In this document: in pieces, positions 33,815-41,350 of the stretch
How the letters are laid out: every line of letters starts with the position of its first letter
Numbering within the stretch: position 1 is the stretch's first letter
From: RBG-13-66-14 sp964436465
GTDB lineage: Bacteria > RBG-13-66-14
Direction: 5' to 3'
Assembly (NCBI GenBank): GCA_964436465.1
Contig: CAYTCV010000001.1
Location: 1-64,000 of the forward strand
Length of the DNA stretch: 64,000 bases
Position numbers and translations under genes: made by a program
Notes under the pieces: model-generated
Database searches by the model: none
Told to the model about the DNA's origin: nothing
What the model saw: the letters and a program-made list of their open reading frames with translations, nothing else

Positions 33815-34201
33815 ATGAGGAAGGTCCTGATTTCGGTTTTCATGGTGGTCGCCCTGGTCCTCCTGACCGGCGCCGATACGGGCGACGTCTGGGGCCCCGA
33901 CGCGCCCAAGACCACGAGCAACCACGACCACGCCCGGCCGCAGGTCATCGTCATCATGCTGGTGCCCGGCGCCGACATGACGGCCGTCAATAACTTCAAC
34001 TCCGCCCAGCACGTGAACCGCATGGAGCACGTCTCGGGCCAGATTTACCGCGTCTACCTCGAAGCAGGGACGGACATGGTGGCCGCCCGGCAGGCGTACG
34101 CCCGGAACGTCCTGTTCTCCAGGGTGGACTACGAGGTCGACGTCAGCTACGAGGTTCACGCCGGTTGCGCGGCCGGCGGAGGGGTACACGCAGGGACATA
34201 G
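33815..34201 (+). CDS. Small secreted protein resembling a subtilase prodomain (I9-like)
   Basis: A 128-residue protein with a signal peptide (residues 1-20, ending LLTGA). The mature part begins with an acidic, His-containing segment, then a compact alpha/beta region: QVIVIMLVPGADMTAV, HVSGQIYRVYLEAGTDMVAA and RNVLFSRVDYEVDVS. The layout strand-GTD-helix-strand ending VDYEV resembles the prodomains/inhibitors of subtilisin-like proteases, where the last strand lies near the active site. No protease is fused or adjacent. The resemblance is only in pattern, and a free inhibitor or an unrelated fold are equally open. GGAAGGAG precedes the ATG. Confidence 0.65.
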   Translation: MRKVLISVFMVVALVLLTGADTGDVWGPDAPKTTSNHDHARPQVIVIMLVPGADMTAVNNFNSAQHVNRMEHVSGQIYRVYLEAGTDMVAARQAYARNVLFSRVDYEVDVSYEVHAGCAAGGGVHAGT

Positions 34202-34287
34202 GGCGCTTCCCCGGTTGCGGTTTCGGGCGTGTAGGTCGGGTCATCGTGGAGACCGTCGTCCCCATCGGGAGATGGTCCGGTTCTTCG

Positions 34288-34296
34288 TGCTATAAT
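34288..34296 (+). promoter_or_regulatory. Extended -10 element upstream of the DUF5916 gene
   Basis: TGC-TATAAT with a perfect hexamer at 34291-34296, about 42 bases before the ATG. No good -35 lies at the right distance, as expected for an extended -10 promoter. Confidence 0.55.
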
Positions 34297-34337
34297 CCTG
34301 AAAAATTCCACAAACGATAAGCTCCGGGGGTCACGCG

Positions 34338-36557
34338 ATGAAGACCACGGTACGACTCGTTCTTTTGTTCACGCTTCTGTGCGCCGTGACCGGTGTCTCG
34401 GCGCGCCAGGTAACGGCGGTCCGAACCCAGGTCGCGCCCATTATCGACGGACGGCTGACCGACATCGGCTGGACGCAGGCCGAGGCGACGACGGGTTTCG
34501 TTTACCGCGGGGTCGGTCTCCCGTGGCCCGCCTCCCAGCAGACCCTGGTGCGCGTCCTCTACGATGACGACGCCCTCTACATCGGCGTGGCCTGCTACGA
34601 GACCGAGGTGGGCGATATAGTGGCCGACATGGTGTACCACGACGACCCCCTGTGGCTGGATGACTCTTTCACCGTCTTTCTGGACACCTTCGACGACGGC
34701 CGCTCGGCGTACATGCTCGTGGTCAACCCCCTGGGCACACGCTACGACGCCTACTTTACCCAGGACGGCCAGTACATAGACAGCTCCTGGGACGGGGACT
34801 GGAAAGCGGCGGCGGGCATCGAGGAGGACCGCTGGGTGGTCGAGTTCCGAATCCCCTGGCGGGAGCTGCACTACGTGGACCCCACCGACGGCTGGGGCAT
34901 AGATTTCTGGCGCAACGAGATTCCCAACGATGAGTCCTCCATCTGGAGCAACCTGGACACCAACCTCTACAAGGTCAGCAAGTTCGGCCGGCTGGAGGGC
35001 ATCCGGGACCTGGAGATGCCCGTGACGGTGAGCTTCGTCCCGTACGGCACGGCCAAGCGGCAGTGGAACGACGTGGAGGACGCCATCCTGTGGGAGGACC
35101 CGTCGCTCATCACAACCGGCGTGGATGACCGGTTCTCGGGCGGTATAGACATCGATTTCCGCCCCTTCCCGGCCATGAGTATCGTGGGCAGCATCAATCC
35201 CGACTACGCCCAAATCGAAAGCGACCTGGACGAGCTGAACCTCTCCCGCGACGAGCTGTACCTCGACGAGAAGCGGCCCTTCTTCCGCGACGGCAAGTCC
35301 CTGTTCGACCTGCCGCTGGAGCTCTTCTACTCCCGGCGGCTCGAGGACATCTACTACGCCGGAAAGCTCTACGGCAAGCTCGGCGGCCTGCGATACTACC
35401 TCCTCGACGTGGAGGGCACCGTGGCCGATAAGGCCGACCTCACTTACTACCGCGGCGACTGGTGGAGGGAGCGCTTCAACGCCAACGTGGCGGCGGTACG
35501 CCTGACCCACGACATCTTCGAATCCAGCGCCATCGGGCTCACGGCCGTCAACAAGTACCAGCGCGAGCGGATGACCCTCGAATCGCACGGGCCTTTCGAT
35601 TGGGAGTACGTGACGGTGCCCGAGCAGCTCAACGATACCACGCTGGGGCTGGATTTCAGCTGGGCCACGGATTTCGGTCTCCAGGCCACCGGCGAGTTCG
35701 CCTACGAGTCGAACCCCGAGCGCGAGGTGGACGACTACGCCTGGTACGTGGGCGCCGAGTGGAACGACCCCAACTGGACGGTCGGGGTGCAGGCCCAGCA
35801 GGTGCAGCCCAAATTCGACGCCGAGATGGGCTACCTGCCCTACACGGACCTGGACACCCTGGGGGGTTACGCGTACGTGGAGTACCTGTGGAGTATCTGG
35901 GAGGGGTGGTTCAAGGACGTGTACGTCGGCGGCGACTACTACCACTACAACCAGAACACCGATGACCTGCTGGCCTACCAGGGCTGGAGCTCCTACGTCG
36001 GGGTGGATTTCCTCTGGGGCCTGACGCTCTACGGCAGCTACTGGAACTACTACGACACCGAGGAACTCTCCGAGACCGAGCGCTACAGCTACCAGAACGG
36101 CACCTACTCCGGGACCCTGGGGTTCAACCTGGACCGCTACTCGGGCCTGGGGCTGACCTACGTCGGCGGGGATTTCTACGGGTACGACCTCAACTACTGG
36201 GAGCTGAATTACTCCTACGCGCTCTTCTCGGGGCTGACCCTCGAGGGGGGGGTGGAGTTCGAGAAGCTGGCGGACCAGGACATCATCGGCGCCCCGGATT
36301 TCGACGACCTCGGATGGGAGGGCCAGCACTGGTTCGTGAACCTCGGCATGACCGCGAAGTTCGTAGACGAGGTGTGGCTGCGGGTTTTCACTCAGCGTAA
36401 CACCTTCGGCGGGCGGGAGGAGCTCAACGCCCTTCTGGCCTACAACTACCTTCCGGGCAGCTACGTGTACCTGGTGTACAACCTGCTCCAGCCCACGACC
36501 CGCGAGGAGGCGGAGCACATCCTGTTCCTGAAGCTCACCTTCGCGCTGGACATCTGA
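34338..36557 (+). CDS. CBM9-like/DUF5916 outer-membrane beta-barrel protein
   Basis: A 739-residue secreted protein. Signal peptide 1-22; then a CBM9-like domain (about 30-220) with IDGRLTDIGWTQAEAT, LYIGVACYE and WLDDSFTVFLDT, and from about 225 a DUF5916-type region opening with a plug-like segment containing INPDYAQIESDLDELNLSRDE and KRPFFRDG. The final ~370 residues alternate aromatic and polar residues, and the chain ends in LKLTFALDI, a C-terminal beta strand as used for BAM insertion. Together this indicates an outer-membrane barrel with a glycan-binding-like N-terminus. Its cargo or ligand is unknown. The aromatic belt is unusually rich in Tyr and Trp. Confidence 0.86.
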   Translation: MKTTVRLVLLFTLLCAVTGVSARQVTAVRTQVAPIIDGRLTDIGWTQAEATTGFVYRGVGLPWPASQQTLVRVLYDDDALYIGVACYETEVGDIVADMVYHDDPLWLDDSFTVFLDTFDDGRSAYMLVVNPLGTRYDAYFTQDGQYIDSSWDGDWKAAAGIEEDRWVVEFRIPWRELHYVDPTDGWGIDFWRNEIPNDESSIWSNLDTNLYKVSKFGRLEGIRDLEMPVTVSFVPYGTAKRQWNDVEDAILWEDPSLITTGVDDRFSGGIDIDFRPFPAMSIVGSINPDYAQIESDLDELNLSRDELYLDEKRPFFRDGKSLFDLPLELFYSRRLEDIYYAGKLYGKLGGLRYYLLDVEGTVADKADLTYYRGDWWRERFNANVAAVRLTHDIFESSAIGLTAVNKYQRERMTLESHGPFDWEYVTVPEQLNDTTLGLDFSWATDFGLQATGEFAYESNPEREVDDYAWYVGAEWNDPNWTVGVQAQQVQPKFDAEMGYLPYTDLDTLGGYAYVEYLWSIWEGWFKDVYVGGDYYHYNQNTDDLLAYQGWSSYVGVDFLWGLTLYGSYWNYYDTEELSETERYSYQNGTYSGTLGFNLDRYSGLGLTYVGGDFYGYDLNYWELNYSYALFSGLTLEGGVEFEKLADQDIIGAPDFDDLGWEGQHWFVNLGMTAKFVDEVWLRVFTQRNTFGGREELNALLAYNYLPGSYVYLVYNLLQPTTREEAEHILFLKLTFALDI

Positions 36558-36636
36558 GGCGGGCGGGGATGGTCGGTTATCGTTTATTAGGGTCGGGCGG
36601 AGCGGTTCACGACTTTCTCGGAGCGGGGGTCGATAG

Positions 36637-36831
36637 ATGAGCGGCTCCGGCGGGCTGTCCACGGGCACCAAGGTCCTCATCGGCGTCCTGGCCGTCGTCG
36701 GGGCCTTCACGCTGTTGAGCTCCATCTTCTGGTCCATATGGATTTTCCTGCGCTGGATTCTGGGGCCGATGCTCGTGGTCGGATTGGTCGTGTACCTCGT
36801 GGTGCGCTGCCGTGAAAGGAAAAAGCGATGA
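36637..36831 (+). CDS. Tiny two-helix membrane protein 1
   Basis: A 64-residue protein with two hydrophobic helices (about 14-36 and 40-58) around WILGP and a basic RCRERKKR end. No family recognised. Its stop overlaps the ATG of the next gene by 4 bases (ATGA), implying translational coupling. Confidence 0.75.
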   Translation: MSGSGGLSTGTKVLIGVLAVVGAFTLLSSIFWSIWIFLRWILGPMLVVGLVVYLVVRCRERKKR

Positions 36832-37043
36832 CCGGGGGCTCCGAGGGCGCGGGGTGCCTGCTGGCGGGATTGGTCTTCCCGCTGGCGCTGGTCGGCATCG
36901 GTATCATTGCGATTCTAGGCCTCGTTGCCGGAATTTTCGGCCTCTTCATCGGCCTGTTCTGGTTTCTTCTAAAGTGGATTCTCGGGCCGCTCGTCGTCGT
37001 CGCCGTCATTTTCTATTTCATCGGCCGCGCCCACCGGCGGTAG
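36828..37043 (+). CDS. Tiny two-helix membrane protein 2
   Basis: A 71-residue protein with the same plan as its neighbour: a Gly-rich first helix (about 10-32), a second and third hydrophobic stretch carrying KWILGPLVVVAVIFYFIG, and a basic end (RAHRR). WILGP followed by (L/M)(V)VV is shared with the 36637 protein, so the two are probably old duplicates. Function unknown. Confidence 0.75.
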   Translation: MTGGSEGAGCLLAGLVFPLALVGIGIIAILGLVAGIFGLFIGLFWFLLKWILGPLVVVAVIFYFIGRAHRR

Positions 37044-37062
37044 CACGGCCCAGGGAGGGAAG

Positions 37063-37239
37063 ATGAAACCTCTTACCGGAAGCAAGGGCACGCTCATCGC
37101 CTTCGGCATCCTGGTTCTGGCCATCCTGGTCGCATGGCTGTTGTTCAAGAGCCTGCTGTTCCTGGTCATCTACGCCCTGCCGGCGGTGGTGGTCATCGGG
37201 CTCATCGTGTGGCTGGCGGCCCGCAGGCGGGAGCGGTAG
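37063..37239 (+). CDS. Tiny two-helix membrane protein 3
   Basis: A 58-residue frame, ATG at 37063 with AGGGAGGGAAG directly upstream, the best ribosome binding site of the three. It has two hydrophobic helices (LIAFGILVLAILVAWLLF and LVIYALPAVVVIGLIVWLAA) and a basic tail (RRRER). It follows gene 2 by 19 bases. The first helix is longer than in its neighbours and the WILGP motif is absent. Confidence 0.68.
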   Translation: MKPLTGSKGTLIAFGILVLAILVAWLLFKSLLFLVIYALPAVVVIGLIVWLAARRRER

Positions 37240-37254
37240 AAAGGCCCCCTCTCC

Positions 37255-37640
37255 CCGCGGAAAACGGCCCCCTCCCCCCTTTGGGGGGAGGGTCGGGGAG
37301 GGGGGTGCCGATATTCCCTCTCCCTTTCAGGGAGCGGCGCGCCGACGGGACTAAGGGTGAGGGCTACCTTAATAAACGCGGGCGGACCTAAAGGCCCGCC
37401 CCTACGTCATCGCAAATCGTGGGCATGGGTAGATGTATGTGTGTAAAAAGCGGCGGGGATAGGAATCCCCGCCCTACATTTACGCGAATGTCGGTGGATA
37501 AACAACCACGGGCGGGTGTGGACACCCGCCCCTACGGCATCGCATTTTGACCAAGAAACGTAGGGCGGCAACCGGCGTGTGCCGCCCGGATTCATGGTGA
37601 TGAAAAAAAGGGCGGGGTACAGAGCCCCCGCCCTACATTA
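37255..37640. repeat. Cluster of five GGGCGGG palindromes and two CCCTCACCC-type hairpins
   Basis: No gene lies between 37240 and 37674. Palindromic elements occur at 37379-37410, 37451-37480, 37510-37540, 37560-37587 and 37609-37638. Each has a GC-rich arm (GGGCGGG or GGCGGGG), a 5-10 base variable centre and a CCCGCCC arm, usually continuing CCTAC(A/G)T. Before them lie CTCCCCCC-TTT-GGGGGGAG (37272-37290) and a TCCCTTTCAGGGA (37321-37333). The variable centres are themselves partly complementary (GATAGGAATC, TGTGGACA), suggesting selection on structure. Confidence 0.82.
37603..37634 (-). terminator. Palindromic repeat acting as terminator of the panB operon
   Basis: On the minus strand AGGGCGGGG and CCCCGCCCT (37609-37634) form a 9-bp stem with an 8-base loop, followed by seven T (37603-37609). 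It lies 41 bases downstream of the panB stop and is one of the intergenic palindromes. Confidence 0.7.
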
Positions 37641-37674
37641 AAAAAAGCGCGATTTATTCCAACTCCGTTTGCCT

Positions 37675-38490
37675 CTAGCTGAACCCGTGCTCCGCGCCGG
37701 GGAACTTCCCCTCCCGCACCTCGCCGGAATACTCCCCCACCGCCTTTTTCATCATCTCGAAGCCGTCCAGGTAACGCTTCACGTGCTTGAGCTTCTTCCC
37801 CGGCAGCAGGTGCAGCATGTCGTGGAAGACGAGGATTTGGCCGTCGGTGTGCGGTCCGGCGCCGATGCCGATGGTGGGAATTCCCGCGGCCTCGGTGATG
37901 CCGCGCGCCAGCTCCGTCGGGATGAGCTCGAGCACGATGGCGAAGGCCCCGGCCCGCTCAATCTTCTTCGCCTCACGGAGCATCAGCTCGGCCTGGGCGT
38001 CGTCGCGCCCCTGCACCCTGTAACCGCCGATGCGGTGAATCGCCTGGGGGGTCAGGCCCAGGTGCCCCATCACCGGGATGCCGGCGTCGGATATCGCCGC
38101 GACTACGCGCTCGATTCCCGGCTGCCACTCGATTTTTACCCCCTGCGCCCCGCACGCGACGAATTCTCCGGCGTTGCGGACCGCCTCTGTCTCGCCCAAC
38201 GAGAACGACAGGAAGGGCATGTCGCCCACGAGCATGGCCCGCTTCAGGGCCCGCTCCACGATTCGGGTGTGGTAGAGCATATCGTCCATCGTCACCCGGA
38301 GGGTGGTCGGCTCGCCGTGGATGACGTTGCCCAGGCTGTCGCCCACCAGGACGAGGTCCACTCCCGCCGCGTCGCAGACCAGGGCGCTGGAGTAATCGTA
38401 AGCCGTCAGGCAGACGATTTTAGAACCCTCGGCCTTCTTCGCGGTAATCTGGGCGGCCGTCATCCGCTCCACGGACTGTTCCGCTCCCAT
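37675..38490 (-). CDS. panB: 3-methyl-2-oxobutanoate hydroxymethyltransferase
   Basis: The 271-residue enzyme transfers a one-carbon unit from methylenetetrahydrofolate to 2-oxoisovalerate, giving ketopantoate, the first committed step to pantothenate and CoA. Conserved segments are all present: LTAYDYSSALVCDAAGVDLVLVGDSLGN (metal-binding Asp), LPFLSF-like MPFLSFSLG, VKIEWQP, GHLGLTPQAIH, GGYRVQGR and the catalytic Glu region VLELIPTELA, then TIGIGAGPHTDGQILV and the GLFPKF-type end. Its cofactor depends on folate, fitting folK as neighbour. The ATG at 38490 lies 9 bases after the folK stop. panC and panD are not in the window. Confidence 0.95.
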   Translation of the reverse strand: MGAEQSVERMTAAQITAKKAEGSKIVCLTAYDYSSALVCDAAGVDLVLVGDSLGNVIHGEPTTLRVTMDDMLYHTRIVERALKRAMLVGDMPFLSFSLGETEAVRNAGEFVACGAQGVKIEWQPGIERVVAAISDAGIPVMGHLGLTPQAIHRIGGYRVQGRDDAQAELMLREAKKIERAGAFAIVLELIPTELARGITEAAGIPTIGIGAGPHTDGQILVFHDMLHLLPGKKLKHVKRYLDGFEMMKKAVGEYSGEVREGKFPGAEHGFS

Positions 38491-38499
38491 CGTCTCCCC

Positions 38500-39021
38500 C
38501 TAGGGTTGGAGCTCCGCCACTCGCTCGGGCTCACGAATACCGGTTCTTTTAAGGTTTTCCCACAGCTCGGCCACGGTCAGGCCGTCCTCGGGGTCCATGA
38601 ACCCGGGCGCAATCTCGTTCGCCGGCGCGAGGACGAAATCTCTCCACCGCCGGCGCGGATGCGGTACCACGATGCCGTCCCGGTCGTAGAGCTCCTCGCC
38701 CAGGTAGATGAGGTCCAGGTCCAGCCGCCGGCCGCCGTCTTCCCGCCGACGGTCCTCGTCGCGGCCGAACCGCCGCTCTATGCGTCCCAGAAGAGCGATG
38801 AACTCTACGGGGTCGAGGGCGGTTTCCACGAGCGCCGCCGCGTTGTAGAATTTCTCTCCGGAGGCCTTGCCCTGGGCCTCGGTCTCATACACGCCGGAGA
38901 CCTTGACGACCTTCACGCCCCCGTCTTCCGCCAGCCGGACCAGGCCCTCGGACAGGTTTTTATACCGGTCGCCGGAGTTGGAGCCCAGGGCGACGAGGGC
39001 CTGTCTTTTCACCGTGCTCAT
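38500..39021 (-). CDS. folK: 2-amino-4-hydroxy-6-hydroxymethyldihydropteridine pyrophosphokinase
   Basis: A 173-residue HPPK that transfers pyrophosphate from ATP to the pterin, an early step in folate synthesis. Family motifs are LVALGSNSGDRYKNL near the N-terminus, YNAAALVET, the loop-3 RRREDGGRRLDLDLIYLG that carries Mg/ATP-binding acids, and VPHPRRRWRDFVLAPANEIAP. It overlaps the aminotransferase stop by 4 bases and precedes panB by 9, giving a tight three-gene operon. The DGGRRLDLDL stretch has one extra Arg compared with the common PR-LDLD pattern. folP and folB are not near. Confidence 0.95.
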   Translation of the reverse strand: MSTVKRQALVALGSNSGDRYKNLSEGLVRLAEDGGVKVVKVSGVYETEAQGKASGEKFYNAAALVETALDPVEFIALLGRIERRFGRDEDRRREDGGRRLDLDLIYLGEELYDRDGIVVPHPRRRWRDFVLAPANEIAPGFMDPEDGLTVAELWENLKRTGIREPERVAELQP

Positions 39022-40190
39022 CGTTCCCGAAGATGTTCTTCGATAAGTGCCAGGCCGCGTTCGAGCAATGGCTTGGGCTGCGTGAGCGCCAGGCGGATGC
39101 GGCCCCGCCCCGCCTCGCCGAAGGCCGAGCCGGGGGTTAGTACGACGCCCGTTTTATCCAACAGCTCCCGGCAGAAGGCGACGTCGTCCGTCTCGACTCC
39201 CGGAATTTTCAGCCAGAAGTACGTGGCGCCGCCCGGCTTCTCGTGCCGCCAATCCATTCCGTCCAACAGGGCCGAGACGGTCTCCCGCCGGTCGGCGTAC
39301 ACGGACACCGCCTCCTCCACGGCCGCATCTCCATCGTTTAACGCCACCACGGCCGCCGCCAGGGACGGCGCGAAGATGCCGGCCTGGTAGTAAACCTCGA
39401 TTTTCTTGAGCGCGGCCACCGCCTGCGGATGCCCCGCCGCGAAGGCGATGCGCACCCCGGCCATGCCGTAGGCCTTGGACAGGGTGTGGAACTCGACGGC
39501 CACCTCGGCGGCTCCGGGGATGGACAGAATCGAGAGCGGCCCGTGGCCGTCGAAGGCGATGAACTGGTAAGCGTTGTCGTAGATTATCAGGGTCTCGGTT
39601 CGCCCGGCCCACTCCACCAGCTCCGCGAGGAATTTCGGTGTCGTCGCCGCGCCCGTGGGATTGTTGGGATAGTTGAGGATGATGAAGCGCGCCCGCTCCG
39701 CGACCCCGTCCGGAATTTCCGCAAGAGCGGGATGCCACCCCAGCTCCGGCTTCAGCTCCAGCCGGTGGACCTCCAGCCCCGCCACCCGGGCCGAGCTCAG
39801 GTAGGACGGGAAGGCGGGGTCGGGCAGAATCACCAGGTCGCCCGGGTCGGCCAGCGCCAGGTTCGCGTGGGAGAGCCCCCCCTTGCTGCCGGGCAGGAGG
39901 ACGATTTCATCGGCGGAAATTTTTGCGCCGAAGTGGCGGGAGTACCAGCCACGGATGGCGCCGACAAGCTCCGTCGAGCCGGTGTAGGGAGTGTATGAAT
40001 ATTGGGCGGGGTCGGCCGCGGTTACGGCCAGTTCCTCGACGACCTCGGCGGCGGGGCCGATATCGGGACCCCCGCGGCCCAGGTCGATGATTTCCAGCCC
40101 TTTGGCCGCGGCATCCCGGCGCCAGAGGGCCGTCTCCGAGAAAATGTAGGGTTTGACCGAGGCGAGGCGCTGTGCGGGGGAAATATCCAC
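39018..40190 (-). CDS. PLP-dependent class I/II aminotransferase (DapL/alanine-transaminase-like)
   Basis: A 390-residue fold-type I aminotransferase. The PLP lysine is in HTLSKAYGMAGVRI; SPNNPTG-type YPNNPTGAATTP, the Asp/Tyr pair in IYDNAYQF and the carboxylate-binding Arg near the end (GRIRLALTQP) are present. LGRGGPDIGPA and YTPYTGSTELVGAI resemble LL-diaminopimelate aminotransferases and alanine/aspartate transaminases of the I-gamma group. The gene pair with folK and panB does not show which amino acid is used; valine to oxoisovalerate would feed PanB, but that is speculation. GTG 40190 has AAGGAG 7 bases upstream, preferred over any internal ATG. Confidence 0.88.
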   Translation of the reverse strand: MDISPAQRLASVKPYIFSETALWRRDAAAKGLEIIDLGRGGPDIGPAAEVVEELAVTAADPAQYSYTPYTGSTELVGAIRGWYSRHFGAKISADEIVLLPGSKGGLSHANLALADPGDLVILPDPAFPSYLSSARVAGLEVHRLELKPELGWHPALAEIPDGVAERARFIILNYPNNPTGAATTPKFLAELVEWAGRTETLIIYDNAYQFIAFDGHGPLSILSIPGAAEVAVEFHTLSKAYGMAGVRIAFAAGHPQAVAALKKIEVYYQAGIFAPSLAAAVVALNDGDAAVEEAVSVYADRRETVSALLDGMDWRHEKPGGATYFWLKIPGVETDDVAFCRELLDKTGVVLTPGSAFGEAGRGRIRLALTQPKPLLERGLALIEEHLRER

Positions 40191-40213
40191 GGGTTTCTCC
40201 TTCGGGCGCCGCT

Positions 40214-40222
40214 ATTGTAACA
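40214..40222 (-). promoter_or_regulatory. Extended -10 promoter of the aminotransferase-folK-panB operon
   Basis: Minus strand TGT-TACAAT with the hexamer at 40214-40219, 24 bases upstream of the GTG start. No recognisable -35. Confidence 0.5.
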
Positions 40223-40264
40223 AATCGGCGGGTGCGGTCGGGGAGATGGAGGTGATAGACAGCA

Positions 40265-40557
40265 GCGGGCGACCATGGACGGTCACCCCTACGTCAAATT
40301 GTCGTCGTCCGTAAATGTAGGGCGGGGCTTCTACGCCCCGCCGCTTTCACCCCTCACCCCGGCCCTCTCCCCAAAGGGGAGAGGGGGACGGAAGCCCTCA
40401 CCCCATCCCCGTCGGTGTGCCGCTCCATAAACGTAGGGCGGGGATTCCCATCCCCGCCGCTTCCATGCGATGCCATAGGGCGGGGATTTCAATCCCCGCC
40501 GCTTCAACGTTCCTTATCTCGACCATCACTCCACTCTCTCCCCGGTACGGAGAGAGG
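40265..40557. repeat. Second cluster of GGGCGGG palindromes and CCCTCACCC-type hairpins
   Basis: No gene lies between 40191 and 40581 apart from the promoter at 40214. Palindromes are at 40265-40295 (with CCCCTACGTC), 40318-40344, 40433-40460 and 40475-40502; the last three share (G/A)TAGGGCGGGG...CCCCGCCGC with different centres. A CCCTCACCCCGGCCCTC unit with TCCCC-AAA-GGGGA (about 40351-40386) and CTCTCTCCCCGGTACGGAGAGAG (about 40533-40557) belong to the second family. Confidence 0.8.
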
Positions 40558-40581
40558 AATGGCAGGGGCGGACGCGGCCTG

Positions 40582-40977
40582 TTACAGGTTCAGGCTCTGG
40601 CGGGAGATGACCACCCGGTAGTGCCGGCTGTTCTCGGTGTCGTCGTCGGAGAGGTAGATGTAAAGCTGGTCCTCATGAAGCCGGTAATCCTCGGGCGCCA
40701 GCAGGTCCCAGCGCGTGTACGGCTCCCCCGGCCCGTCGCCGTCGTCGTCGGCGTCCTGGTCCCCGTCGCCCCAGACCTGCACCCCGGGTGCGTCGTCCAC
40801 GGAGTTGTACTCCAGCTCGGCAATCTGAAGCCAGCCGCCGCCGGCCTCCACCTCGGCCCTGGAGAACTCGTAGGAGACGTATCCGGCGAAGGGCTCGACG
40901 ATGGTGTCCGGGTCCCCGCAGGCCGAAAGACCCAGGGCGAGGACCACTGCCGCGCCGATTAAAAGCCAGTTGCGCAT
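40582..40977 (-). CDS. Small lipoprotein of unknown function
   Basis: A 131-residue lipoprotein (LGLSAC, Cys20). The mature part has an Asp-rich stretch (GDGDQDADDDGDGPG, about residues 71-85) like a calcium-binding loop, then RWDLLAPEDYRLHEDQLYI and an end HYRVVISRQSLNL. The last part matches in pattern the end of its upstream neighbour (WYRIVILYQMEE), so the two are probably diverged duplicates. GGAGGAG lies 5 bases before the ATG, and the upstream stop is 1 base away. Confidence 0.78.
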   Translation of the reverse strand: MRNWLLIGAAVVLALGLSACGDPDTIVEPFAGYVSYEFSRAEVEAGGGWLQIAELEYNSVDDAPGVQVWGDGDQDADDDGDGPGEPYTRWDLLAPEDYRLHEDQLYIYLSDDDTENSRHYRVVISRQSLNL

Positions 40978-40978
40978 C

Positions 40979-41350
40979 TTACTCCTCCATCTGGTAGAGG
41001 ATGACGATGCGGTACCACCAGTTGGCGTTGGCCTCCATGTGCATCTCCCCGTCGCGCACGTGCCAGTCGTTCGAGGAGACCGGATACCAGGTGGCCTTCT
41101 CGGAGCCCTGGTCGGTGTAGATGAGTAGCATGGGGGAGGTGTCGTCGTTGTTGGGGTCGAAGTGGAGCTCATCGAATTCCACGTACTGTTCGGCCATGAA
41201 GTTGGAGCCGGGTATCTCGTACACCTTTACCTTCGCGGCCCCCTCCTTGGTGATGCCGACGGGGTCGTAGGAGCAGGCCACGGAAAGGATGTAGCCGGCC
41301 GCCACGGCCGCGACGAGCATCAGCACACCGGTCACGGGTTTAATTGTCAT
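40979..41350 (-). CDS. Small membrane-anchored protein, paralogue of the downstream lipoprotein
   Basis: A 123-residue protein with an N-terminal hydrophobic segment ending LSVAC (Cys26; imperfect lipobox, so lipidation is uncertain). The mature part contains QYVEFDELHFDPNNDDTSPM, an Asp/Asn-rich strand, and ends WYRIVILYQMEE. It shares strand layout and end with the next gene, though the Asp-rich insert is replaced by NNDD. It overlaps the TPR lipoprotein gene by 11 bases, so it is co-translated with it. I know no family. Confidence 0.72.
   Translation of the reverse strand: MTIKPVTGVLMLVAAVAAGYILSVACSYDPVGITKEGAAKVKVYEIPGSNFMAEQYVEFDELHFDPNNDDTSPMLLIYTDQGSEKATWYPVSSNDWHVRDGEMHMEANANWWYRIVILYQMEE

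Noticed and set aside
34290..36737. An 815-codon minus-strand frame across the outer-membrane barrel gene
   Set aside because: Val/Pro/Arg-rich shadow; the plus frame has signal peptide, CBM9 motifs and a barrel end.
37240..40581. The palindrome clusters as a CRISPR array
   Set aside because: Units are not of equal length, spacers are not uniform, the repeats are palindromes with variable centres, and no cas genes are present.
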